64,000 nt of DNA from Tardiphaga sp. 709 (GTDB lineage Bacteria > Pseudomonadota > Alphaproteobacteria > Rhizobiales > Xanthobacteraceae). The DNA lies in NCBI RefSeq assembly GCF_032401055.1, contig NZ_CP135529.1, forward strand, positions 6,074,501-6,138,500, read 5' to 3'. Shown here piece by piece: positions 46,361 to 57,565 of the stretch (its first letter is position 1; every line of letters begins with the position of its first letter). Both the position numbers and the translations under genes were made by a program. Below the pieces are notes generated by a model. It was not told the origin of the DNA. It was given only the letters and a program-made list of their open reading frames with translations, and did not search any database.

Positions 46361-47860
46361 TCAACTATTTCGTATCGTTGTGTACGCCTTTAATGCGCGC
46401 TCGCGACCGACTTTGTGATCGACGATCGGCGACGGATAGTCTTTGCCTAAAGTGATTCCCGCGTTTTTGAGTTCGAGCGGTGAAGCCGTCCAAGGCTGAT
46501 GAATCTGTTTTGTGGATAGTTCTGTCAGTTCGGGTATCCAGCGCCTGACATAGACACCACCGGGATCGAACTTCTCACCCTGCAGGATCGGATTGAAGAC
46601 GCGGAAGTAGGGTGCTGCATCCGCGCCGGAGCCTGCGACCCACTGCCAGTTGGCGGGATTGCTGCCCGCATCGGCGTCGACAAGCGTATCCCAGAACCAC
46701 TTCTCGCCCTCGCGCCAGTCGATGAGCAGATGTTTGACGAGGAAGGATGCGACCACCATGCGTACGCGATTGTGCATCACACCGGTGTGCCAGAGCTCGC
46801 GCATGCCCGCATCGACGATCGGATAGCCGGTCAGACCGCGTTGCCACGCGCGGAGCGCCTTGCGATCGGTCTTCCATGGGAACTCATCGAAGGATGATTG
46901 CAGATTGCGCGTGGCCAAATCGGGAACATCGAACAGCAGATGGCGACAGAACTCGCGCCAGCCGACTTCGCTCATGAACTTTGCGATGTCGCTACTGTGC
47001 TTCGGAGTTTCTGCAGCTGCGAAATGCGCAGCAGTCCAGATCTGACGCGGACTGATCTCGCCGAAGCGAAGATGCGGCGAGAGGCGGGATGTGATCTCGC
47101 GGTCGGGCCGATCGCGATCGCTGCTATAGCCCGCGATCTCCTTGAGGAAACGCTTCAAGTGCTTCTGCGCGGTGGCTTCGCCTGGCGTCCACATCTCGCG
47201 CAGACCGCCGGCCCAGTCGGGCTTCGATGGCTCTAGCGCCCAGTCGGCGAGCTTATCGCTCTTCACTTTCGGTGCGGGTATGAGTTTCTTCGGCGCCGGA
47301 AGCGGCTTCGCCGGTTCGCCCATCGCCTGAACGCGCCGCCAGAACGGTGTGAACACGCGCAGGCCGCGGCTCTCCTTCGTGCCGGTCTCCTTGGCGCGGA
47401 TGGTCGCAGGATGTGCCAGGAGGTCACCCGGAAAGCTCTGCGTGCCGACATCGAGATCGGCGAGCGCTTCGGTGACGCCATTGGCGACCGCGAGATGTGG
47501 CGCTTGCGCGATCTCGTTCCAGAAGACGTGGCTGGCATCGACTGCGCGCGCCACGTCGACGATGACATCGGCCGCAGCGCCCTTGCGCAGCACCAGCGTG
47601 CCGCCGATGGCGTCGAGGCTTGCGCTGAGTGCGCGCAGCGACTGCGCCAGCCACCACCTCGTCGCGCCGCCCATCGGCCGCGCTTGCGGTGGTTTCAATG
47701 CCTTGCTCTGTTCATCGAGGATGTAGAGACAGATCACCGGCACGTTGCGGCTGGCTGCGGCATGAAGGGCAGGGTGATCAGATAGCCTGAGGTCGTCGCG
47801 AAACCAGACGACGATAGGTGCCTGCGCCGGTGTTGAGGTCGAAGATTGATCGGTCATCAC
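46361..47860 (-). CDS. phrB: Deoxyribodipyrimidine photolyase
   Basis: A 499-aa class I CPD photolyase/cryptochrome-family protein. N-terminal antenna domain (VVWFRDDLRLSDHPAL); C-terminal FAD domain with LSPHLRFGEISPR, VGWREFCRHLLFD, GYPIVDAGMREL, NRVRMVVASFLVKHLLIDW and WFWDTLVDADAGSNPANWQW. It repairs UV-induced cyclobutane dimers in visible light. A second ATG lies at 47857. Confidence 0.93.
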   Translation of the reverse strand: MMTDQSSTSTPAQAPIVVWFRDDLRLSDHPALHAAASRNVPVICLYILDEQSKALKPPQARPMGGATRWWLAQSLRALSASLDAIGGTLVLRKGAAADVIVDVARAVDASHVFWNEIAQAPHLAVANGVTEALADLDVGTQSFPGDLLAHPATIRAKETGTKESRGLRVFTPFWRRVQAMGEPAKPLPAPKKLIPAPKVKSDKLADWALEPSKPDWAGGLREMWTPGEATAQKHLKRFLKEIAGYSSDRDRPDREITSRLSPHLRFGEISPRQIWTAAHFAAAETPKHSSDIAKFMSEVGWREFCRHLLFDVPDLATRNLQSSFDEFPWKTDRKALRAWQRGLTGYPIVDAGMRELWHTGVMHNRVRMVVASFLVKHLLIDWREGEKWFWDTLVDADAGSNPANWQWVAGSGADAAPYFRVFNPILQGEKFDPGGVYVRRWIPELTELSTKQIHQPWTASPLELKNAGITLGKDYPSPIVDHKVGRERALKAYTTIRNS

Positions 47861-48136
47861 TCATCCAACGCGGATGTCGGGTGATTGATCCGGCCGCGAA
47901 TACCGCGAGAGGCTTTGCAACCCTGCGCTCATGGGCGCCTAGTATCAGGATATTTATTACCGAATTGGTACTGGAAGCGGTTGGAAGCGACACGCGATCC
48001 GGTACGCGACGACGTTCGCCGCCATGCTGCCGCTGGATCTGCTCTTCCTCGGCTTCGTCGCGAGAGCTCCTCGCAATGACGTGGAGAAGGCGGCCCCATG
48101 ACGACGGAGAGTGCCTGCAGCATCGATTGGACGAGT
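47861..48136. other. Intergenic region with a degenerate palindromic repeat fragment
   Basis: About 275 bp without a gene between photolyase and peroxiredoxin. Around 48045-48080 it holds TCGGCTTCGTCGCGAGAGCT followed by CCTCGCAATGACG, a piece of the same repeat family as 25293-25401. Open frames here are not protein-like. Confidence 0.6.
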
Positions 48137-48171
48137 CAAAGAAAAGAGGCGCCGCGATGTCGCGGCGCCTC
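48137..48171 (-). terminator. Terminator of the peroxiredoxin gene
   Basis: A perfect 11-bp stem (GAGGCGCCGCG / CGCGGCGCCTC) with a four-base loop. On the minus strand it is followed by a T-rich tract (CTTTTCTTTG), 28 bp past the peroxiredoxin stop. Confidence 0.85.
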
Positions 48172-48198
48172 TCTCGTTCTTGCAAATCAGTCGCAGCG

Positions 48199-48858
48199 TT
48201 ACTTCGGCTGCGGCACGATGCGGATATAGGGCTTCGGTTCTTTCCAGCCATTCGGATAGATCGTCTTGGCTTCGTCGTTGGTGACGGAGCCTGCGATGAT
48301 GACGTCCTCGCCATGCTTCCAGTCGGCGGGGGTGGCGACGCGATGCTTGGCGGTCATCTGCAGTGAATCGATCACGCGCAGGATTTCCTGGAAGTTGCGG
48401 CCGGTGGTCATCGGATAGACCAGCACCAGTTTGATCTTCTTGTCCGGCCCGATGATGAAGACGTTGCGCACGGTGGCATTGTCGGCCGCGGTGCGGCTGT
48501 CGGCATCGCCCGCCACGTCGGCCGGAAGCATGTTGTAGAGCTTCGAGACCTTGAGATCGGTGTCGCCGATCATCGGGAAGGTCGGGCGGGCGCCCTGGGT
48601 TTCGTTAATGTCGTCGACCCACAGCGCGTGCTTGTGCACGGGGTCGACGCTAAGGCCGATCAGCTTGACGCCGCGCTTGTCGAATTCCGGCTGCAGCTTG
48701 GCGAGCGCGCCGAGCTCGGTGGTGCAGACCGGGGTGAAGTCCTTCGGATGCGAGAACAATAGAGCCCAGCTATCGCCGATCCAGTCGTGGAACTTGATGC
48801 GGCCAGCCGTGGTTTCGGCCTCGAAATCGGGGGCGACGGCGTTGATCTGGAGCGTCAT
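48199..48858 (-). CDS. 1-Cys peroxiredoxin (Prx6 type)
   Basis: A 219-aa protein from ATG 48858 (an in-frame ATG at 48870 has no own RBS; GAGG precedes 48858). HPKDFTPVCTTELG holds the peroxidatic Cys in PVCT. The Prx6 C-terminal domain is visible (LVYPMTTGRNFQEILRVIDSLQ, VATPADWKHGEDVIIAG). Length and the single active Cys fit the Prx6 subfamily. It reduces hydrogen peroxide and organic peroxides. Confidence 0.93.
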   Translation of the reverse strand: MTLQINAVAPDFEAETTAGRIKFHDWIGDSWALLFSHPKDFTPVCTTELGALAKLQPEFDKRGVKLIGLSVDPVHKHALWVDDINETQGARPTFPMIGDTDLKVSKLYNMLPADVAGDADSRTAADNATVRNVFIIGPDKKIKLVLVYPMTTGRNFQEILRVIDSLQMTAKHRVATPADWKHGEDVIIAGSVTNDEAKTIYPNGWKEPKPYIRIVPQPK

Positions 48859-49205
48859 GATGGACCTCATGTCATTCTGATTACAGATGAATTTCGTGGG
48901 CCATTATAAAGGCGCACGCTGGTAAATGGAACTGTCCGGCAAAAAGGACAAGAACTTTCTTCAAATTCGGCGCGCACTGGCATTCAGTTTCACGCAAGGC
49001 GGCTGCGGCAAAATACCCACGCAACATGATGTTATCGGATGCCGTGATGTTGCCTCCCGTCCGGCGCAATCCCGCCTGACCGCATCGCCACATCTGATCG
49101 AACCCAGCAGCGTCTCGGCGCGACTGAACTGCAACGGTTAGGGATAAGAAGAACTCCTGTCGATCTCTTAACCGAGCGTTAAGTCGCCCATGGAATTGCT
49201 GGGCT
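48859..49205. other. Intergenic region, about 350 bp, containing a CtrA-like site
   Basis: Divergent region between peroxiredoxin and a hypothetical gene. I see no gene in it. The frame running on the minus strand (48881-49555) looks like a shadow of the plus-strand gene. At 49167-49183 there is a CTTAAC/GTTAAG dyad, see the separate entry. Confidence 0.6.
49167..49183 (+). promoter_or_regulatory. CtrA-box-like TTAA-N7-TTAA site
   Basis: CTTAACCGAGCGTTAAG has TTAA, seven bases, TTAA, as in the alphaproteobacterial cell-cycle regulator CtrA consensus (TTAA-N7-TTAAC). It is also a perfect 6-bp inverted repeat. It is 24-39 bp before the ATG at 49206. Confidence 0.45.
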
Positions 49206-49808
49206 ATGTTGAGAAATATGCTGCAAACAGAAGAGCTTGAAATGTCATCCGCTGCCGCTGCCGACGTACTCGGCGCCATCGAAACCTCCACCATCGACAA
49301 CCATCGCGCCGCGGCGCAGGCCCTCGCCATCGTGCGCGACGGCGTCATCACCGGCGAAGGCCCGACCACCCGTGGCCGTATCCATTTCTCCCGTGCACTC
49401 GATGCCGATGACGCCGCCTGGTGTGAGCGCATCCTGGGTGCGTCGGCGCTGGCCAGCCAGCCGGTCAGCCGCGACGAGGCCGAGGCACTGTTTGCGATCA
49501 ACGAAGCTGCAGCCGAGCGCAGCGATGACGGACGTTTCGACGACCTGTTCGCCAAGGCTGTCGTGCATCACGCCGCCTCCGCGTCTGGACTGCCGGTGCC
49601 ATCGCGTACCATTGCACTGTCGCCCGATGTGGCCATCGAGACCTGGGCGCCGACCAAGGCCGTCGGTGTGAATATCGAAGTGCTCGAATGGATCGCGTCG
49701 CAGATGCGCGCCAAGCGCGTCAGCAATGCTGCCGTCATGACGCTGGTCACGACCGTGGTCGGCGCCGCGACGCTGCAACTGCCGAACGTGTTCGACATCG
49801 GCATGTAA
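49206..49808 (+). CDS. Conserved hypothetical protein, possible cell-cycle-regulated
   Basis: About 200 aa (ATGs at 49206, 49218 and 49242 are all possible starts). The sequence is protein-like, rich in Ala and Asp (DGVITGEGPTTRGRIHFSRAL, DEAEALFAINEAAAERSDDGR, FDDLFAKAVVHHAASASGLPV), ending with a hydrophobic stretch (NAAVMTLVTTVVGAATLQLP). I do not recognise the family. A CtrA-like site lies just upstream and a strong terminator follows at 49834. Confidence 0.75.
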   Translation: MLRNMLQTEELEMSSAAAADVLGAIETSTIDNHRAAAQALAIVRDGVITGEGPTTRGRIHFSRALDADDAAWCERILGASALASQPVSRDEAEALFAINEAAAERSDDGRFDDLFAKAVVHHAASASGLPVPSRTIALSPDVAIETWAPTKAVGVNIEVLEWIASQMRAKRVSNAAVMTLVTTVVGAATLQLPNVFDIGM

Positions 49809-49833
49809 GCCGGTCGCAGATCTTCAGAATTGG

Positions 49834-49864
49834 AAAACGGCGGAGCATGGCTCCGCCGTTTTTT
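49834..49864. terminator. Bidirectional terminator
   Basis: An 11-bp stem (AACGGCGGAGC / GCTCCGCCGTT) with an ATG loop, flanked by AAAA on one side and TTTT on the other. It serves both the hypothetical gene and the convergent phosphodiesterase gene. Confidence 0.9.
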
Positions 49865-49878
49865 GTTTGGGCTGTCAC

Positions 49879-51708
49879 TTACTTCGCGTCGAGTCCGACA
49901 GTCCGGCCCGGGAAACCGGCGACATCGAAATATTTGTGCTCGCCGACCTTCTGCAGTTGCAGCACCGTGATCAGACCCTGATCGTCGGGCGTTGAACGCA
50001 TCACGTCGGTCGTTGCCGTCGGCGTCTCGCCCGTCACCGTCGCTTCACTCATCACGCGGCCGATCAGGCTGCCTTTGGCGTCGCGTTTCAGGCCGAGCAG
50101 GTGCGCGGCGGTCATGCCGGTATCGGCATTGCTGACCGGCAGGGGATCGACGAAGCCGGCTTTGAAGTCCGGTCCGATCGCCGCCATGAAGTTGTGGGTA
50201 TCGCCGCGCCCGAACGAGCCATGCATGCCCTGGCCCTGACGCAGCACAGTGTCGGCGACCTCGACCTGGCATGCCGCCGGTTCTTCGCAGCCCTCCGAAT
50301 AGGAGCGGAATGAGACGACGATCGCGGGATGCGGCGTGACCGCCTTGCCCGACAGGTTGATCGACGACAGCGGCAGCGCGCCCGGGAAGGAGCCGAGCGT
50401 ATCGTCGACGAAGATGCCGCTGATGTAATCCTGCTTCAGCAGTGCCTTCACCGTGCGGCCGGCGAGGTCCTTGTCCTCGGTCGGCAGATAGATCAGGTCG
50501 GAGCCGCCATTGGTGGCGATGATCAGCTCGGGCTTGTCTTTGTCCTTGCCGATATAGGCATTGCCGGCCTTCGGATACGCATTGTCGGCGACGGTTTTGA
50601 ACCCGTCGTTGGGATCGAACAGCGGCAGGTCGAGCGACTTGGCGAGATCGATGGCCAGGAAGCCCAGCGGCAGGAAGCCTTCCGGCGTATCCGCATAGGT
50701 GCCCTTGATGGTCGCCGAGGTCTTGCTCTCCTTGGAGATCGTCGAGAAGCCGTGATCCGCCGAGATCATGATGTTGGTATTGGCGGCGAGGCCGAGATCG
50801 TCCAGCGTCTTGCGGAGTTGCGCGAGATTGTTGTCGGCGTTCTTGATCGAGGCCAGCGACGAGGGGCCATTGATACCGGGCACCACCTTGTTGAGGCTGT
50901 CGCCCTGATTGTGCTGGGTGCCATCGGGATCGCGCGACCAGAAGATGAGAACGAACGGCTTGTTGCGTGCCTTGAACATCGGCAGCACGACTTTGCTCGC
51001 GACATCGGCCATGTAGGCCTGCTGCTTGATATTCGCCTCGACCGTGCCCGGCGTCTTGGCATCGCCAGCCTTGCCATTGTCGCCGCGTCCAGGTGTTTCC
51101 ACCGCGAGGCCAGCCTTCGCCAGGGCGTCCTTCATCTCGTCAGATAGGGGAATGCCGAGCAGCTTGCCCGCTTTGTCGACGCCGCCGGTCTGGTCGTCGA
51201 TGGTGATCGTCTCCTTGCCGGTGCGTTCGGTGTGATCGAACATCAGGGTCGGGCCGACCTTGCCGATCGCGGCGGTGGAATAGCCGGCCTTGCGCGCGGC
51301 CTTCAGCAGCGTTTCCTCATTGAGGTAGTCGCCATTGAACTGCTCGTCGAGATCGCCCAGCACCTGGTCGTGTTCGATGAAAGGGATCGGGCTGTTGTTC
51401 TGCACCGGGGTGGGGTGGCCGGTATAGATCGAGTTCGAGAACACGCCGGTATCGCCGAGGTAATGGCCCGAGGCCATGCCCGACGCGTTGGCCATGGTGA
51501 AGGTCGGAAACAGCGAATGCGAGTTCTGGAAATTGACGCCTTTATCCCGCACTGCGGACATCGCAGGTGCCGTTTCCGGCGTCACTTTCAGCGCCCGAAG
51601 CCCATCAGGTACGAACAAAATGAGGTTGCGGGGAGGGCTGTTTTGGGCGAAAGCCGTTGTTGCGGATATAAGGGTAAGACTGAGGGAGAGGATGGTGGCG
51701 CAGCGCAT
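49879..51708 (-). CDS. Alkaline phosphatase-superfamily phosphodiesterase
   Basis: A 609-aa exported protein with a signal peptide (ILSLSLTLISATTAFAQ). The nucleotide pyrophosphatase/phosphodiesterase fold shows LILFVPDGLRA (metal Asp), SLFPTFTMANASGMASGHYLGD (Thr nucleophile), IFWSRDPDGTQHNQGD (metal ligands) and ISADHGFSTIS. Later, GMHGSFGRGDTHNFMAAIGPDF carries another His ligand. It should hydrolyse phosphodiesters or nucleotides in the periplasm; the substrate is unknown. Confidence 0.88.
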   Translation of the reverse strand: MRCATILSLSLTLISATTAFAQNSPPRNLILFVPDGLRALKVTPETAPAMSAVRDKGVNFQNSHSLFPTFTMANASGMASGHYLGDTGVFSNSIYTGHPTPVQNNSPIPFIEHDQVLGDLDEQFNGDYLNEETLLKAARKAGYSTAAIGKVGPTLMFDHTERTGKETITIDDQTGGVDKAGKLLGIPLSDEMKDALAKAGLAVETPGRGDNGKAGDAKTPGTVEANIKQQAYMADVASKVVLPMFKARNKPFVLIFWSRDPDGTQHNQGDSLNKVVPGINGPSSLASIKNADNNLAQLRKTLDDLGLAANTNIMISADHGFSTISKESKTSATIKGTYADTPEGFLPLGFLAIDLAKSLDLPLFDPNDGFKTVADNAYPKAGNAYIGKDKDKPELIIATNGGSDLIYLPTEDKDLAGRTVKALLKQDYISGIFVDDTLGSFPGALPLSSINLSGKAVTPHPAIVVSFRSYSEGCEEPAACQVEVADTVLRQGQGMHGSFGRGDTHNFMAAIGPDFKAGFVDPLPVSNADTGMTAAHLLGLKRDAKGSLIGRVMSEATVTGETPTATTDVMRSTPDDQGLITVLQLQKVGEHKYFDVAGFPGRTVGLDAK

Positions 51709-51864
51709 GAGAAACCTCGCTTCGAAAGAACTCGGCCGATCCGGTCCAGACGTCTTCTCTAGTTTTTGTCCGCGACAGAATTGTTACGACTGCGGCGCCA
51801 TGCCACATTGTACCGTCGACCCCATCTTTCCGATCCCGCCTCAAGGTTGCAAGTAAGACAGCTC

Positions 51865-53877
<2,013 letters not shown>

Positions 53878-53881
<4 letters not shown>

Positions 53882-54744
53882 CCACGTTCCGGCAACGCCG
53901 TTACGGCCTCCGGGCAATCCTGTCCGGCGATCGTTGCATGCGTCCGGGATCGGTCTATGACGCGATCTCGGTGCGCATTGCGGAAGACCTCGGCTTCGAG
54001 GTCGGCATGTTCGGCGGCTCCGCGGCGTCGCTTGCCATTCTCGGCGATCCCGACATCGCGCTAATCACGCTCTCCGAACTCACCGAGCAGATGCGGCGCA
54101 TGTCACGCGCCGGATCGCTGCCGGTGCTGGTCGATGCCGATCACGGCTATGGCAATGCGCTCAATGTCCGCCGCACGGTGGAGGAGCTGGAAGCCGCCGG
54201 CGCCGCCGGCCTGACCATCGAGGACACGCTGCTGCCCGCCGCCTTTGGCGAAGCCAAGGCGCAGCTGATCTCTCCGGAAGAGGGGCTCGGCAAGGTCAAG
54301 GCTGCACTGAATGCGCGACAGGATCCGGCGCTCGTAATTGTGGGGCGTACTGGTGCTGCATCGATCACCTCCGTGGATGACGCGATTGCGCGTGCCAAAT
54401 CCTATGAAGCCGCCGGCGTCGACGCGCTGATGTTCACCGGCCTCAAGAGCCGCGCCGAGCTGCAGGCGGCAGCTGCTGCGACGACGCTGCCGATCGTGCT
54501 CGGCAACCCCACCGATGACATGGATTGGGATTTCCTCAGCGCCCAGCGCGTGCGCATCGCCATTCAGGGCCATGCGCCGATCTCCGCGGCGACCGCCGCC
54601 GTTCATGCGACTCTTAAGGCGGTACGCGAAGGTGCGGGGCCGAAGGAGCTGAAGAATCTTGCCTCAAGCGAGTTGATGGAAAGCGTCACCCGCGGTGCCG
54701 TCGTGAAACAGCGCGGCATCGATTTCCTGGGACTCAAGAAATAG
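53878..54744 (+). CDS. PEP mutase/isocitrate lyase superfamily protein (oxaloacetate decarboxylase-like)
   Basis: A 288-aa protein with a GTG start at 53878 that overlaps the carboxylase stop (GTGA). It is a TIM-barrel with PGSVYDAISVRIAEDLGFEVG, MFGGSAASLA, LVDADHGYGNALNVRRTVEE (metal Asp cluster), GLTIEDTLLP and ALVIVGRTGAASITS. It resembles Mg-dependent oxaloacetate decarboxylases (PA4872 type); the Cys of the isocitrate-lyase loop is missing. The coupling to a carboxylase gene suggests related C3/C4 metabolism. Confidence 0.8.
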
Positions 54745-55044
54745 ATGAGCGACGTGATCCGTCACGTGATGATCCTCGGCCGCGTGCAGGGCGTTGGCTA
54801 TCGCTACTGGACCGGCCAACAAGCCTCGTTGCTCGGCCTCGAAGGCTGGGTGCGCAACCGCCGCGATGGCAGCGTCGAGGCTGTGTTTGCGGGGCCGGCC
54901 GACATTGTCACTGACATGATCGAGGCGTGTCGTCGTGGTCCGACGGCCGCGCGTGTCGATAGCGTCGTGACGAGCGATGCCACGCCAGACATGCTTGCCC
55001 TGCGCGTCAACGGCGAGGTTTTTTCGCAATTGCCGACGCTGTAA
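54745..55044 (+). CDS. acyP: Acylphosphatase
   Basis: A 99-aa protein starting directly after the previous stop. HVMILGRVQGVGYRYWT with the catalytic Arg, then LEGWVRNRRDGSVEAVFAG with the catalytic Asn, covering the whole acylphosphatase fold. It hydrolyses acyl phosphates. Confidence 0.95.
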   Translation: MSDVIRHVMILGRVQGVGYRYWTGQQASLLGLEGWVRNRRDGSVEAVFAGPADIVTDMIEACRRGPTAARVDSVVTSDATPDMLALRVNGEVFSQLPTL

Positions 55045-55059
55045 TTTCGATCGCGTCGC

Positions 55060-55788
55060 TCAGACCGTTGTTTCCGCTGCGAACTGCTCGGCCTCGCCGA
55101 ACACCTCTCCGAACGCCTGCCGCAGCGCCACGTCTACGTCGGTCATGCTGACGGGCAGGCCGAGATCGACCAGGCTGGTGACGCCATAGCGCGGATCGAC
55201 CACGCCGCAGGGCACGATGGCATCGAAATGCGCCAGATCCGGTTCCACATTGATGGCGATGCCGTGGAAGGAGACCCAGCGCCGCAACCGCACACCGATG
55301 GCGGCGATCTTGTCCTCATATCCTGCGCCCTTGTCGGGCCGGGCGACCCAGACGCCAACGCGGTCCTCGCGCCGCTCGCCCTTCACGTTGAAGGCGGCCA
55401 GCGTCCGGATGATCAGGTCTTCCAGCGCCGCCACATAGGCCCGCACGTCCGGCCGGCGCGCCTTCAGGTCGAGCATCACATAGGCCACCCGCTGGCCGGG
55501 GCCGTGATAGGTCACCTGGCCGCCGCGGCCGGTCTCGAACACCGGATATCGGGCATCCAGCAGGTCGTCCGACTTGCCTGAGGTGCCGGACGTGTAGAGC
55601 GGGGGGTGTTCCAGCAGCCAGACCAGTTCCGGCGCCGTGCCCTCGGCAATGGCGGCGGCCCGGGCTTCCATCTCGGCCACGGCGTCCGGATAGGGAATCG
55701 GGGCATCGGACACCCGCCATTCCACCGGCCGGCCGGCGAGGCCTCGAGAAAATGGTGTCAAATCGAGGGTTTGGCGGTCATTAACCAT
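55060..55788 (-). CDS. lipB: Octanoyltransferase LipB
   Basis: A 242-aa protein: [59 protein letters not shown] (catalytic Lys) and FDAIVPCGV (catalytic Cys). It moves octanoyl groups from ACP to lipoyl domains. It is divergent to the FliN-like gene; a CtrA-like sequence covers its start. Confidence 0.95.
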   Translation of the reverse strand: MVNDRQTLDLTPFSRGLAGRPVEWRVSDAPIPYPDAVAEMEARAAAIAEGTAPELVWLLEHPPLYTSGTSGKSDDLLDARYPVFETGRGGQVTYHGPGQRVAYVMLDLKARRPDVRAYVAALEDLIIRTLAAFNVKGERREDRVGVWVARPDKGAGYEDKIAAIGVRLRRWVSFHGIAINVEPDLAHFDAIVPCGVVDPRYGVTSLVDLGLPVSMTDVDVALRQAFGEVFGEAEQFAAETTV

Positions 55789-55797
55789 TGGCTAACC
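55781..55797. promoter_or_regulatory. CtrA-box-like site between lipB and the FliN-like gene
   Basis: TTAACCATTGGCTAACC reads TTAA, seven bases, CTAACC, one base off the CtrA consensus TTAA-N7-TTAAC. It overlaps the lipB start and is about 75 bp before the FliN-like start. Since CtrA controls flagellar genes in alphaproteobacteria, the FliN-like gene is the likely target. Confidence 0.35.
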
Positions 55798-55869
55798 ATA
55801 ACATGTTGATCTCGCAGGCACCGCAATCTTGCGTCTGTGCGATCCTGCATCTGGGAATTTGAGGCCGAC

Positions 55870-56112
55870 GTGCCAACCCTCGATAAAATTACCGTCGATA
55901 TCATGGTGGTTCTCGGCACCACGTCCATGCCTGTCCATCAGGTGATGCGGCTGAGCCGCGGCGCCATCATCGAACTGGATGCCACAGAGCAGGACGAGGT
56001 CAAAATCCTCGCCAATAACCTGCCTGTCGCCAGTGGCGTGGTGATGGTCGATCGCAACCGGATTGCGGTCGAGGTCAAGCAGATGCTGCCGCGGTCGCCT
56101 GACCACAGATAG
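55870..56112 (+). CDS. Short FliN-like (SpoA domain) flagellar motor switch protein
   Basis: An 80-aa protein with a GTG start at 55870 after GAGG (an in-frame GTG at 55837 is also possible). ITVDIMVVLGTTSMPVHQVMRLSRGAIIELDA, KILANNLPVASGVVMVDRNRIAVEV covers a complete FliN C-terminal SpoA domain, with no N-terminal part. FliN forms the C-ring of the flagellar switch. No other flagellar gene is near. Confidence 0.8.
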   Translation: MPTLDKITVDIMVVLGTTSMPVHQVMRLSRGAIIELDATEQDEVKILANNLPVASGVVMVDRNRIAVEVKQMLPRSPDHR

Positions 56113-56213
56113 GTGGCCGGGAGAGGCCAAGAGGCCTTGTCTCCCCATCATTGGTTTGTTACATCGGCGCCGGTTGATCCGGCCGGGCGATTTGCCCTCG
56201 CCGGATTTCTTTA

Positions 56214-56298
56214 GCGCTCGTGGCGGAATTGGTAGACGCGCTGCCTTGAGGTGGCAGTCCGTAACAGGGTGGGGGTTCGAGTCCCTCCGAGCGCACCA
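56214..56298 (+). tRNA. tRNA-Leu (anticodon GAG)
   Basis: An 85-nt tRNA with acceptor stem GCGCTCG/CGAGCGC, D-arm TGGCGGAATTGGTAGACGCG, anticodon arm CTGCC-TTGAGGT-GGCAG with GAG at the anticodon position, a long variable arm typical of Leu, T-arm GGGTTCGAGTCCC, and encoded CCA at 56296-56298. Confidence 0.96.
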
Positions 56299-56374
56299 CA
56301 GACCTCAATAAATCCAATGATTTGGCGGAAGAAGTTGCGAAACGGGGTGATCTCCGGGGCGCGGCTATGCGGGC

Positions 56375-57565
56375 TCACCCGCTCGCTGCCAGCACCAGCG
56401 CGCAGAGTGCCGCTGCAACCCCAATCACAAACGTCGTGCCATAGCCGAACAACCCAGCCGCATAGCCGACCGCGGGAGCCGTCAGGCCTATCGCCAGATC
56501 GAAGAAGGCGATGAAATTCGCCACCGCGCGGCCGCGTTGTTCGATGGGCACGCGGCGCGTGGCCTCGACGCCCATCGACGGGAAGATCAGCGAGAAGCCG
56601 ATGCCGGTGACGAGTGCGCCGAGCAGTGCCAGCATCGGGCTCGTAGACAGCCAGATCAGCGCCTGACCGAGTGCTTCGATCGCCAGTGACACCATCGCCA
56701 CGCGCGCGCCGCCGAACTGGTCGGGAAGGTGGCTGCCGACCAGGCGCACGAAGATAAATCCGGCTGAGAAGGCGGCTAGCGCGATGCCTGCGCCGGACCA
56801 GCCGCGCTCCACAAAGGTCAGTGCCAGAAACCCGGTAATCCCCGCGAAGGGAATGGTGGCGAGAAACAGCACCGTGCCGGAACGCCAGATCAGACCGATC
56901 ACCTTGTAGAACGGCGTGCGTTCGGTGCTGCCCGACACAGGCACGTCGGGGATGGCGTAGGCGATCCCCAGTGCGATCAGTGGCGAGATCGCCGCCAGCA
57001 CGCCGACGCCGGCAAAGCCGATGGAGGCATAGACCGCGAGGCCGATCGGTGCGCCCAACCCAATCGCAGAATACATGGCGATGCCTTGCCACGACATCAC
57101 GAGACCGGTGCGATGCGGGCCGAGCCGTCCGATGCACCAGCTCATGGCGCCGGTGATGAACAGGCTTTCGCCGAAGCCGAGCGCGACGCGGCCGATCAGC
57201 AGCAGCGTGAGCTTGCCTTCGGCCGGTAGCGGCAGGGTGGCAGCCAGCAGATAGAACAGGCCGGCCAGCGCTGACAGCGGCAGGCCAAGCCGGATCACGT
57301 AGCGCGCGCCGTGATGGTCGCTCATGGTGCCGGCGCGGTGGCGGGTGAGCACGGTCACCACCGACTGGATGCCGATGGCGAAGCCGATCACGCCGGCCGA
57401 GAAACCGAGCTGGTCATGGATGTAGAGCGAGATCGGCGGCAGCGGCAAACCGACCGAGAGGAAGCCGAAAAAGACGATCAGCACCTGCTTGATCAGGCTC
57501 TTGCGGTCGTCGCGGCTGAGCGGTGCAAGCTTGGACGCAGCTTTGGGGGGAGCGTTCTGGTTCAT
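56375..57565 (-). CDS. MFS transporter (YhhS-like arabinose/drug efflux family)
   Basis: A 396-aa protein, start ATG 57565 (an ATG at 57619 gives a longer, less likely form). About 12 TM segments with LPPISLYIHDQLGFSAGVIGF, a positively charged loop RHRAGTMSDHHGARYVI (MFS A-motif region), and FGESLFITGAMSWCIGRLG. The family exports small molecules; the substrate is unknown. Confidence 0.88.
   Translation of the reverse strand: MNQNAPPKAASKLAPLSRDDRKSLIKQVLIVFFGFLSVGLPLPPISLYIHDQLGFSAGVIGFAIGIQSVVTVLTRHRAGTMSDHHGARYVIRLGLPLSALAGLFYLLAATLPLPAEGKLTLLLIGRVALGFGESLFITGAMSWCIGRLGPHRTGLVMSWQGIAMYSAIGLGAPIGLAVYASIGFAGVGVLAAISPLIALGIAYAIPDVPVSGSTERTPFYKVIGLIWRSGTVLFLATIPFAGITGFLALTFVERGWSGAGIALAAFSAGFIFVRLVGSHLPDQFGGARVAMVSLAIEALGQALIWLSTSPMLALLGALVTGIGFSLIFPSMGVEATRRVPIEQRGRAVANFIAFFDLAIGLTAPAVGYAAGLFGYGTTFVIGVAAALCALVLAASG

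Noticed and set aside
48881..49555. 224-aa minus-strand frame
   Set aside because: Ser/Ala/Arg-rich shadow of the hypothetical gene at 49206; no RBS and no recognisable domain.
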